Origin: Sarcomyxa edulis
Lineage: Eukaryota; Basidiomycota; Agaricomycetes; Agaricales; Mycenaceae
Length of the DNA: 64,000 bases
Assembly (NCBI GenBank): GCA_009761415.1
Contig: QUOL01000004.1
Span: forward strand, 1,550,001-1,614,000
Direction: 5' to 3'
Part shown: piece by piece, positions 34,806-44,609 of the stretch
Layout of the letters: the number at the start of each line of letters is the position of its first letter
Position numbering within the stretch: position 1 is the stretch's first letter
Position numbers and translations under genes: made by a program
The notes under the pieces: model-generated
Seen by the model: the letters and a program-made list of their open reading frames with translations, nothing else
Database searches by the model: none
Told to the model about the DNA's origin: nothing

Positions 34806-35111
34806 TGTATGTAGTAGATGCTCCGCTCTGTTACTTATATATGTTTCTCTCTCACCATCACTGCTCTGATATTTGCATCTCAATCATCCTCTTATTTGTT
34901 ACTCATACGTATACAGTATCTGTTTCTCTTGCACTCTATCTATGCATGGATTTGTTTCTGCGGCTTGTGAATCAAACAGGTGCACCAAGTAACGACATAG
35001 CCACTAAATCCAGACTCACTCAGGCTCGTGCTTGTGGCGGCGCCGTAACTGAGCTCACCAGAACATATCACGATTGTATCGTTCGACCTTCCGAATTATC
35101 TTACTGCATCG
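34806..35111. other. Intergenic spacer
   Basis: These 306 bp lie between the exportin-T stop and the short first coding exon of cullin-3. The first part is T/C-rich. No gene or RNA seen. Confidence 0.4.
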
Positions 35112-38089
35112 ATGGCGTCTAGTGCGTTCTATTCAGCGGCATACTCTTAGTCGTGTGTCTCACGTTGCTCTCAATAGCTGCTCGTAGAATAAAGCCCAAA
35201 ATCGTGAGTCAACGGTTTATCGAACTGTTGAATCATGCACACACTAGAATCTTTTCCTTTCACACAGAAACCTCCACGAAAAGTGCGTTCAATGGGTCTC
35301 TCGACTGTCTTTGTTCCTGATCTCTAATGGAATGCAGCATGGACCAGACGTATCGATTGACCACACATGGGCCGAACTATCGAAGAATATTCGCGAAATC
35401 CAGAATCATAATGCTTCAAACCTCTCATTTGAAGAAAACCACCGATTTGCGTATAACATGGTGCTGCACAAGAATGGAGAGATGCTATACAAAGGTGTCA
35501 TTGCGCTAGTAGCCGAGAATTTGGAGAAGCTAGCAAATGAGGAGATCATACCGGCCTTCCCCACCGGGAGTGGAAACGACCCGACGCAACAGAGTCAAGA
35601 AGGAGAACTGATCCTCAAAGCGCTTCGACATGTATGGGACGATCACATAAGCAATATGGTTAAACTGGGGCAGATTCTGAAATACATGGTACTCCTTGCG
35701 CATTTTCTGTTCGTGCTTCACGGCTTACTCCATCCTATGATAGGATCGAGTCTATACCAAATCTGCCGACGTACCTGAAATATCAGATGCGGGCTTGGAC
35801 CTATTTCTCAAACACATCATCCGCACTCCGATAAAGGATCACCTCGTTTCTGCAATCCTCAATCAAATTCAAGTTGAGCGCGACGGATTCGTCGTTAACC
35901 GGTCTGCAGTGAAGGGGTGCGTGGATGTCTTTCTGAGTCTGACTACCGCCAAAGGCGGCCCAACCGTATACAAGCGTGACCTTGAACCCGAGGTGCTGAG
36001 TGCTAGTCAAGTGTTTTATAAAGCAGAGGGAGATCGACTTCTCGAAACCTGCGATGCACCTGAATATCTGAAGAGGGTCAGTCTTTTACTATGTTTTCGT
36101 GGTAGAATCTGAGACTTAAAGCACTCTATAGGTAGAAGCCCGTTTTGAATCCGAAGATTCACGGACGCATCATTATCTGTCCCGTCAAACCGCCGCCCCC
36201 CTGAAAGAGATACTTGAAGATAACCTGTTGACTGCTCATCTAGCAGCCATCATATCTATGCCTAACTCAGGTTTCGACGTCATGGTTGACACGGACAAGA
36301 TCGAAGATTTATCTCGCCTCTACCGCCTTTTCATCCTAGTCTCAAATGGCCTCCCGTCGCTCAAGAGGTCTCTCAAAGCATCTATTGCACAACGAGGAAA
36401 GGAAATTAATCAGTCCTCTCTTGGTACCGACGATGGCGAAGTCAATGCCGAGGACGAGAATTTAAAAGGCAAGGGGAAACGCCCCGCCAATTCGAATGCT
36501 CAGACCCTACAACTCGCCTTGAAGTGGGTGCAGGATGTCCTCGCCTTGAAGGACAAGTTCGACCATATCTGGAAACAAGCTCTCGGGAGCGATAGAGACC
36601 TTGAAAGCACTCTTAACGAGGTACGGTGGCACAACTACTCCATGTTTCTAATGATCAGACTGACTCCGTGTCATTCAAGGCTTTTGAGACGTTCATCAAC
36701 CTCAACGAGAGATCTTCGGAATTCATCTCCTTGTACATCGATGATCACTTGAAGAAAGGAGTGAAGGGAGTAAGTGGACCTTTCATTCTGTATATCCGAG
36801 TATCTCATCAATAGACTTCTAGAGGACAGAAGATGAAATTGAAGCTGCCCTCCGAAAGACCATTACGGTATTCCGATACATCACAGAAAAGGATCTGTTC
36901 GAACGGTATTATAAGGGTCACCTTGCCAAACGCCTACTGCTTGGCCGCTCGGCGTCAGATGACGCTGAACGTGGTATGCTCGCTAAGTTGAAGGTGGAAT
37001 GCGGGTATCAGTTTACACAGAAATTGGAGGGAATGTTCAACGACATGAAGCTATCTGAAGATACTATGCAAGCGTATCGGAAGCATCTAGAGGACTCGAC
37101 GGTTCGTTGCTTCAGACTATGACCCTTTGTACCGTTCATCTCGTTGACTTACTGTTTTTAAAGCCCCTCGATGTCGACCTCTCGGTAATCGTTATGACCT
37201 CGACGTTCTGGCCTATGTCTCACTCGAGTTCACCCTGCACCTTACCTGTCGAATTACTCCGACTATGCAAATCGTTTGAACAGTTTTATCTCTCTCGACA
37301 TTCGGGAAGACGTCTAACGTGGCAGCCTGCGCTTGGCAATGCCGATGTGCGTGTCTCGTTCAAGTCGAAACGGCACGACTTGAACGTAGCCACACTCGCA
37401 TTAGTCGTCCTACTTTTATTCCAAGATGTGCCGGAAGGCGAGTTCCTGACATATGCGGTGAGAAACTATTCACCAATGGAATTCTTCTGAGCCGACTTAA
37501 CTATCATTCGACTTCCAGGAAATCAAAGAAGCTACTGCAATCGAGGATAACGAGCTTCGACGACATCTTCAGTCTCTAGCTTGTGCCAAATTCAAAATTT
37601 TGAAGAAGCATCCTTCAGGACGAGACGTGAATGCGACGGACGCATTTTCATTCAATGACGATTTCTCCTCTCCATTGCAAAAGATCAAAATTAGCACTAT
37701 CGCTTCGAAAGTCGAGACAACTGAAGAGAGGAAAGAGACAAACGATCGAATAGAGGAGGAGAGACGACATCAGACTGACGTGTGTAATTTCCCTTCTTAT
37801 CATGTTTCCGCTTGCTGAGCGATTTTTGCTAGGCATGTATCGTTCGCATCATGAAAGACCGGAAACACATGACGCATAACGACCTTGTAAATGAAGTAAC
37901 CCGACAGCTGGCTGGTCGATTCCAGCCAAATCCTCTCAACATCAAGAAGCGAATCGAAGGCTTGATAGAGGTGAATGAAGATACCACATCTCTCTGTTCA
38001 AAATACTCACTGGCATGTTCCTGTGCGATTTACAGAGAGACTACTTGGAACGGTGTGACGACAGAAAATCTTATAATTATCTTGCATGA
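35112..38089 (+). CDS. CUL3: Cullin-3 type ubiquitin ligase scaffold
   Basis: Scaffold of BTB-adaptor cullin-RING ubiquitin ligases. Twelve exons: 35112-35121, 35178-35203, 35268-35282, 35338-35688, 35744-36076, 36132-36620, 36680-36769, 36823-37101, 37164-37457, 37519-37779, 37833-37970 and 38036-38089; 779 aa, the normal cullin-3 length. The N-terminus ([12 protein letters not shown] then [19 protein letters not shown]) matches cullin-3 proteins. The cullin homology core shows [19 protein letters not shown] and [11 protein letters not shown]. The C-terminal winged helix has IVRIMKDRK, placing the predicted neddylation Lys at 724, and ends [13 protein letters not shown], the usual cullin terminus. 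The first three coding exons are only 10, 26 and 15 nt and depend on the match to cullin-3 N-termini. The rest is unambiguous. Confidence 0.93.
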
Positions 38090-38684
38090 TCGTGACACAT
38101 CAACCAGATTTCAAGTCATCGCTCGGCATTGTAGCATAACCACATTTTCATTACCTCTGTATCATCCCTACATTTTCATATATTTTGGTCATCTTGTTGG
38201 AACTATACTACTATTAATTAGCGAAGAGAACTTGGGGGGATGTAGAGGCAATGCCAGATATTTCACTGGCGTTCAGACTTCTGCAACTATACGTATACAT
38301 ACTACGGCTCGAAGAGAGATCAAGCAGACTCAGCTACATCCACATTCCACATCCACATCACACATATCACTTATTGTTGGGACGAGAAAGTATACCAGCC
38401 CAACGCTCTGGGATTCAGATTCGTATCCAAGGTAGTAGGAAAAGTCCACACAAAGCGCCCTAACTACTTCGCCCGGTAAGATAAAAGTAATGCAAGCCCA
38501 TCAGAAAAAAAACCATTATTCGAAGAAAATATGTAGGCAATCGTCCGTTTATAGCAATTGTCCATTGAGCGTCCGTGAGTTTGATGGGCGTGATCATGAT
38601 CATGTGTCTACAAGACTGAAAACGCGTATGAGCCAGCTTGAAAATCAACACGAAAAATGAAAACAATTCTAGACGCACACGAAT
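38090..38684. other. Convergent intergenic region
   Basis: These 595 bp separate the cullin-3 stop (plus strand) and the stop of secreted protein A (minus strand), so they contain both 3' UTRs. AT-rich stretches are present. I see no gene. Confidence 0.45.
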
Positions 38685-39662
38685 CTAATACGACGAAGTG
38701 CTGTTAGAAGACGAGCTGTCGTCGGAAGACGTGCTGTTGTTGCTGCTGCTGTCGTCGATCGAGGTGCTGTTGCTGTTGCTGCTGTCGTCGACGGAAGTGC
38801 TGTTGTTGTTGCTGCTGTTGTCGATCGAAGTGCTGTTGTTGTTGCCGTCGTCAATTGAAGTCGCATTTCTGGCTGCTTGAGCAGCAGCATAGGCAGCAGC
38901 AACCGAGGCAGGCGAGGTGGAATCATCCCAGTTTGTGCCACCGACGACGACAGTGTTGCTTCCAACGTCACCACCGTTGAATCCAAGGTCGTTTGTGCTC
39001 AAGCTTCCATCGCTGTTCGTCAGGGATGAGAGCATACCTGCGATGTTGCTATCGAAACCAGCCTGTCTGTTGGACCGGTGAGAAATATCGTTCCCGAAGT
39101 TGCCGAGACTGGAATAGAATTGGTCGAAGACGATCACTTGGGTCTCGACTTCGCAAATCTGTTCGACAATGATCCTAGGAGTATCCATCAATGCATGATC
39201 TTCACTAGAAAGATGCAATGATCAAGTCTTACCTCTGTACCATTTCCTGTAGAACGACGAGTCTCTGCTGGATGATTTCGACTTCTTGGGTCTGGCAGAT
39301 CTCTACTTCCTGTTCTTGGACGATGATTTGCTCTGACCTAGAGCCATCGAAGTTGTTGACACCATAGAAGTTATCAAAACCGTTCAAAGAAGAGAATCCA
39401 CCCCAGTTGTCGAGCGAGAAGGATGAGAAATCGACAGACGATTCGGAGATGGACTCGACAGACACGGAGTTGACGGACACGGAGTCGAGCTCCGAGGACA
39501 AAGAATCGTCGACTGATCATACAAAGATCAACTTCCGTCAGATTGTCGGAGTCCAAGTATGATTTCGATTAACTCACAGAAACGACGATTCGGAACTGGC
39601 TTCGAAACGACCGTCGAGGCCAAAGCGGAGAACACGAAAGGGACGGCAAGTTTGGCAAACAT
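38685..39662 (-). CDS. Secreted protein A, tandem paralogue with Ser/Asn/Asp-repeat tail
   Basis: Minus-strand exons 39662-39578, 39512-39233 and 39174-38685; 284 aa. Exon 1 encodes a signal peptide (MFAKLAVPFVFSALASTVVS). A Ser-rich part is followed by DNWGGFSSLNGFDNFYGVNN, then an amphipathic block with EVEICQTQEVEIIQQRL and IIVEQICEVETQVIVFDQF, then NSDGSLSTNDLGFNGGDVGS with VVVGGTNWDD. The tail is about 55 residues of Ser/Asn/Asp/Thr, built from imperfect repeats. Two Cys sit at matching places in the copy at 40825-41554, with which it shares order, spacing and intron positions. A splice at a nearer acceptor (39205) would leave a 28-nt intron and was rejected because the paralogue supports acceptor 39175. 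No named domain recognised. A cell-wall or extracellular role is inferred from the signal peptide only. Confidence 0.85.
38702..38868 (-). repeat. In-frame degenerate repeat coding the Ser/Asn/Asp tail
   Basis: Several imperfect tandem units of about 36-42 bp encode variations of SIDDSSNNNST in secreted protein A. On the plus strand they read as runs of CTGCTGTTG and GTCGTCGAT. The paralogue at 40825-41554 lacks this tail, so the repeat arose or was lost after duplication. Confidence 0.75.
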
Positions 39663-40824
39663 GTTTTCTTCGAAAAGGTTAAAAGGGCGTAGAATTGAAA
39701 TTTATCTGTATGAAAGCGTCAACGATGCATTGAAAGATATGTCGCATAGAATTACACCCTACCTTAGTCTTTGAAAAGATCAGAACACCAGCCTGGGCGG
39801 AAACGAAGGAAAGAGACAGCGAGGGGACCTGGCTGGCAGGGGATTCGAAAGAATGGGAAGGATTGAACGAAGGGAGGTGAGGAAAAGATAGATGCATTGG
39901 TAGGTCTTATAGTATTGCTTCCCTAGTAGTCTCACGGTGACTTCCTGGATGATGTTTTCCATAGATACTGGATTTGAGGTCGTGCTAAGTCTAGGACATG
40001 GAAGTGGAAGACGAAATGGCGAACCTCATACCTATTTTTGGATTATTGTATCATTCGGGATAGTCGGTGGCTTGGCGAATTCAGAATCATGGGCCACGTG
40101 CACACAACGTGAACTACCGTCCCCGAGAGGGTGTCCAGTGCTCTCATGATGACAGCGATCTTCTTCCGAGGAATATGACTGAACTGGCCAATCTGAATTC
40201 AACGATTTCGACCCAATATTTACTCGTGAATGCTTACCGGGTCTACAGTTCAACCTCCACTCGACAACTATGTTTGATAAGGTGACTTGCACGGTATGCT
40301 ATTATCACTGTACCCGCACTCCTACAAGACATCATCACTCACCTGACGGCAGTGTAACCAAGCGACTGCGAAATTCCGAGCTGACCGAAAGATTCCTTGG
40401 AAAGCAGACCCTTTTGTTGGCTTACTGAGGAACTTTAAAGTTAGTTTAGAGAGAGCGTTTGAGAGCAACCGACCGATGGTCTTCGAAACTTCTGATGAAT
40501 ATTGGATTGGAACCGCCCTTGAATGATGCTGACCACTGGTGTGATCATCGCATGGCTTGAAATAGGATTTGGAAGGCCGAAATGATGCACCAAGGGTAGG
40601 GTATCTCTGCCAAGTGTACGTGTTTGTCTTCCTATGAGATCAACAACGAACAGGTCAAATAAGACATGATAAAAGTCCTTCCCAGAGCCCCAACAGAAAC
40701 ACGAGTAGATAAACGCTTCAGAAAGCCCTAGCAAGAATGTCGATGTCGAGCCTGCGCGCACCAGAGACGAAATTAAATTATCAACCTGAACAGTCAAGCA
40801 AGGAGGGCGAACCGACTGACTTTC
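39663..40824. other. Spacer between the two secreted paralogues
   Basis: These 1,162 bp contain the promoter of protein A (starting at 39662, minus) and the 3' side of protein B. Short open frames occur on both strands but none resembles a protein family or the neighbouring paralogues. I see no repeat or RNA gene. Confidence 0.45.
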
Positions 40825-41554
40825 TCAAGACCGAGCAACTCGAGCAGCAGAAAAGGCAGACTCGACGGAAGAACGCGCACGTCCTCCATTCCAGTTGTTT
40901 CCCTGGACGACTACAGTCTGGTTTCCGACGTCGTGCCCTTGGAATCCGAGGTCATTGGTGCTGATCGATCCATCCGAACTTATGAGATCACCGAAGTGGC
41001 TTGCAATATGGGTGTCATATCCCACTTGATGTCCAGACCTGCGGCGGAGGTCGTTGCTGAAAGACCCCATGCTGGAGTGGAATTGTTCAAAGACGATGGT
41101 CTGTGTTTCGACCTCGCAGATCTGCTCCGTAATAATCCTGTCCAGAACATAAGCTGGCAGCTCAGAAACAGGCACAAGACTTGAAAACCACCTCTTGGCC
41201 ATCTCTTGAATAACGGCAAGCCTTTGCTGGATGATCTCGATGCTTTCCGAATGACAGACGAGTTGCTCTGATTGCTCCACAATGACTTGCGAGTTGTGTG
41301 ACCCATCGAAGTTGTCAGACCCATAGAAATTATCGAAGTTGTTCAAGGATGAATGTCCACCCCAGTTATCGAACGAGTGCGAACTGGACCTGACCGCTGC
41401 GAAGGAATATGATCAATCAGAAACAAAAAATGCGAAACGGGTGAGATTCCAACTTACATAAAGCGCGACTATCATCATAGGCGATAGGTGTTGAAATGAC
41501 TCCAGAGATGGAGGTAAGGGCAGCGAGGAGAAAGAAAGCAAGTCTAGAAAACAT
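40825..41554 (-). CDS. Secreted protein B, tandem paralogue of A without the repeat tail
   Basis: Minus-strand exons 41554-41458, 41396-41192 and 41137-40825; 204 aa. The signal peptide is MFSRLAFFLLAALTSISGVI. The mature part matches protein A in order: DNWGGHSSLNNFDNFYGSDN, SIEIIQQRLAVIQEMAKR, IITEQICEVETQTIVFEQF, SSDGSISTNDLGFQGHDVG and VVVQGNNWN. It stops after AARVARS, where A continues into its low-complexity tail. The second intron (41191-41138) is 54 nt, free of stops and a multiple of three, so it may be retained to add 18 residues; the donor (GTGGTT) is weak. The copy in A has a normal, stop-containing intron at the same place. Role unknown, probably extracellular. Confidence 0.82.
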
Positions 41555-42582
41555 GATAAAAGAGGCTTTTATCTAGGGAGACTTGAAGTCAATGCAAGTC
41601 GCTGAAGTGGACTCAAGTCTTGATCAACGACCTACTTGCAAAATTAGGGAATAATTAGATGAAAGATCGGGTAAGAGGGCAGCCGGGCCAATGAAAGGAA
41701 AGAATTTGGAAGGGATGAATGAAGAGAGATAAAAGATGTGTATAGGCTAGACGTTGTGGAATCATCCAGCTTTTATGCGATGGGGCGACCAATGTCAGAG
41801 ACATATCTACCGTTGACGTTGAGAGACATGTCAGAGAAAAAACATCGACCTGAATGAGCGCACTGCACCCAGGCAAGACGCCCGCTGTACATCTATGAAA
41901 GGCGAGTCAATTTCTGTCAGCGCGTCCACCAACATGTCCAACAATTCACAAGTATCGCAACGCTGTCCAAGTGATTGGCATAACCAGCTTGGCCTTTTTT
42001 CTTGGCCTTTTTTGCCCTCCTGAGAGCGCAACAGCGACATAACACCGCGCTGGGTGGTGTCAGTAGTCGATATCGTTTCTCTACTCTCCGGACCTCAGGT
42101 ATTGTCACGGTGTAGCTCGAGGATCTGATAAGGCCTGTACGAAGAGATGATGCCTCAGCGGTCAAACTTGGTCTAGATTTCCACGACTGTTCGCGTGGCA
42201 TGTTGGTTTTCCTCCATAGCATAGGAAGGCAGAAGAGGAAGATGAGACTCGGGTCCACGCACAGTTGACATCTGGTGCGCTGAAAGGAAAAGGTCCTCGA
42301 CACTTGTCATATGCCTAAATTATGATGATGAGTACGAGGAGGCGTCAAGTCTCTATATGACTACGCACGTCAAGTATGAAGGTCAACGTACTGGTGAACG
42401 AGGCGCGATTGATAAACTTAGATCATACTACAACATTCTATGACCGTCGATTTTGCGAACGGGCCCGCGCTGTAGGAATCTTTCTGCGTAGACAGGTCAT
42501 GAAATACAAACCTTCAATAACTTTTAAGTGGGCATTATCAATACCGACAATCTACGAATGAACAGGATCGACGAGCGGAGAA
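41555..42582. other. Region between secreted protein B and the Hsp40 gene, possible small gene
   Basis: No confident gene. Minus-strand frames at 42303-41917 and 42040-41831 overlap in different frames. Segments such as CELLDMLVDALTEIDSPF look protein-like, and a 45-codon ATG-started frame begins at about 42308. A small multi-exon gene is possible but I could not support one model. A tandem CTTGGCCTTTTTT (about 41980-42012) is present. Confidence 0.35.
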
Positions 42583-44338
42583 TCATAGTTCATCCTTGCT
42601 GGGATTTTCCGAACCTTCTGTTATGTGAAATGCTTCTGCCAATTCTGCCAAGAGAGATCGGAGTCAGTGATTGATGGACGTAGAGAAGTGGATTGTTTCC
42701 AAGAAGAGGAGGTAAATTTGGACAACATACTACGACGGGTGTGTGAAGATATCTCCACGGGCAGGACAACGTTGTATTCGATAAACAGATCACCGAAGCC
42801 AGACTGCTGGTATATGGGCATGCCCTCTCCTTTGATCGTCTGGACAAAACCTGGATAATGCAACAGATTAACTGTCATCTCAAAGCATTGCTAACCGAAA
42901 CCAACAAAGACGCACCAGGCTGTGTCACTCCTTCTCGGACCAGTCGAACAATGTGGCCGTCTAAATGAGTCAAGTTTCTATCGAAACCCAAGAGCGCCTA
43001 CAGCCCGATGGGTCAGAATCACTCTCGTGACCTCAGGGAGAAGAAAATGACAAACTTCATGGACACCGATAGTTTCTTTCCAGTAGAGACTGCTCTCCTT
43101 TCTACGCCATCCACCCTTATCCTTTCTGCTTCTCACTCTCAAGACAACATCGCCCGCTTCCCAATCGGGACTTTCATCGCCTTCGCCCTCGAAAACGACT
43201 TCGTGACCTTCAGGCATTCCAGGGGCTACTTCCAAAGTGTAATGCGCTGTGTGGTCGACGACTTTATTGCCTTTGCAGTGTGGGCACTTCTTCGCGATCG
43301 TTTTACCACGGCCTCCACATTGGTCGCATGTAACCTGACTTTGGGCGAACATTCCGGGGAAGATCTGCTGTTTAACGACTTTGACACCCGCACCGTTACA
43401 TGCAGAGCATGTATGGATGTCACTGTCAGATGCTGCTCCTGAGCCTCGACAATGATCGCAGAGAATACGTTTGTTGATCATGAACTGTAGAGATATCTTG
43501 GTCAGGAGCTTTCGAGAGAGATCGGAGCGAACGACATACGTCTATGTGCTGTCCAGTATACCTTTGTAGAGGGTTAACAGAGCGGGAGGGATCGACAGTC
43601 AGAATGGACTCACATGTCTGCTAACTGAACCTCAAACTCGCTCACTGAAGTGGCTCCCCGTCGTGTTTGTTGGCTCTGGTCTGATATACATTGTTTTCAA
43701 CCTATGCACACAGGACACTAGACGAACAACTCACGGCCTCCTCCGAAAAAGTTCGAGAATATGTCAAAAGGGTTGCCTTGGTGTTGACCTCCTTCATGGG
43801 CCTTCAAACCTTCCTGTCGGTTTGACGTTTAGTCCGGATCGTCAAGACTATCGAGGCGGCGGGATCGAGAACAGCATAGAGTCTTGAAAGAAGTAGACAG
43901 GCAAGCTCACCTCTCCATGTCTATCGTATATTTGGCGTTTCTGTATAGGTAGTGTGAGTTATGAATAACGAACGCCCAAAACGAAGTGCTCACAGTAGGA
44001 TCAGAAAGAACCTCATAGGCTACATCATATGTCAATTACATTGACGCGGTATATCTCTCGGACGCGTTTCTACTCACCATGTGCAATTTCTACGAATCTA
44101 TCCTCTGCATCTGGCTCCTTATTCTTGTCTGGGTGGTATTTCCGACTCAATTTCTTGTATGCATGTCGAATGTCCTGTTCTGACGCGGACTTGTGCACTG
44201 GACAACCATACTTTAGTTGATACAAAAAATCTCAAGCTTGTGGGGTCTCATACCGTCAAGAATTTTGTATAGGTCTGCAGCAACGGCGAGGGTGGCGAAA
44301 ATGAGGGAGATCAAGAAGAAATAAGTTGGAGATATCAT
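42583..44338 (-). CDS. SCJ1: ER-luminal Hsp40 co-chaperone (Scj1-like DnaJ) ending in KDEL
   Basis: Stimulates the ER Hsp70 (Kar2/BiP) in folding and quality control. Minus-strand exons 44338-44254, 44197-44078, 44019-43994, 43940-43911, 43813-43735, 43680-43614, 43561-43540, 43484-43056, 42997-42916, 42850-42731 and 42644-42583; 373 aa. The signal peptide is about 1-21 ([18 protein letters not shown]). The J domain follows, with the HPD motif in [13 protein letters not shown] Gly-rich segment ([11 protein letters not shown]) comes next, then four CxxCxGxG-type zinc repeats: [24 protein letters not shown] and CPHCKGNK. The C-terminal domain includes [16 protein letters not shown]. The final intron (GTATGT at 42730, AG at 42645) brings in a last exon ending NPSKDEL, an ER-retrieval signal. 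Without that intron the frame ends in unrelated residues. The donor after 43056 (GTTTGT) is weak. Confidence 0.9.
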
Positions 44339-44609
44339 GGCGAGGTGGATGAGCAAAACGTGAAGACTATGCACATAATATATTTAGACGATCAAAGCTG
44401 ACCGCGCGACAGCGGACTGGACACGTATGCAGCGAAGCCGTAGCCAACCAGGTGCAAACTACCGCAGAATTCTCTCAAGGGGACGCATTCTATCCGAACT
44501 AGTGGAAACGCTGGGCAAAGCAAGTGCATTAAGAGCATGTATACGATAGCAAGAGTATCCGTCCATTTGTACATACAATATTCAATCGTCCGTCCAAGGT
44601 CCATCCATT

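Noticed and set aside
39205..39232. 28-nt intron in secreted protein A using the nearest AG
   Set aside because: Too short to be spliced in this genome, and the paralogue supports the acceptor at 39175.
43008..43442. 144-codon plus-strand frame opposite the Hsp40 gene
   Set aside because: It is antisense to the zinc-repeat exon, whose CxxCxGxG motifs are unmistakable on the minus strand.
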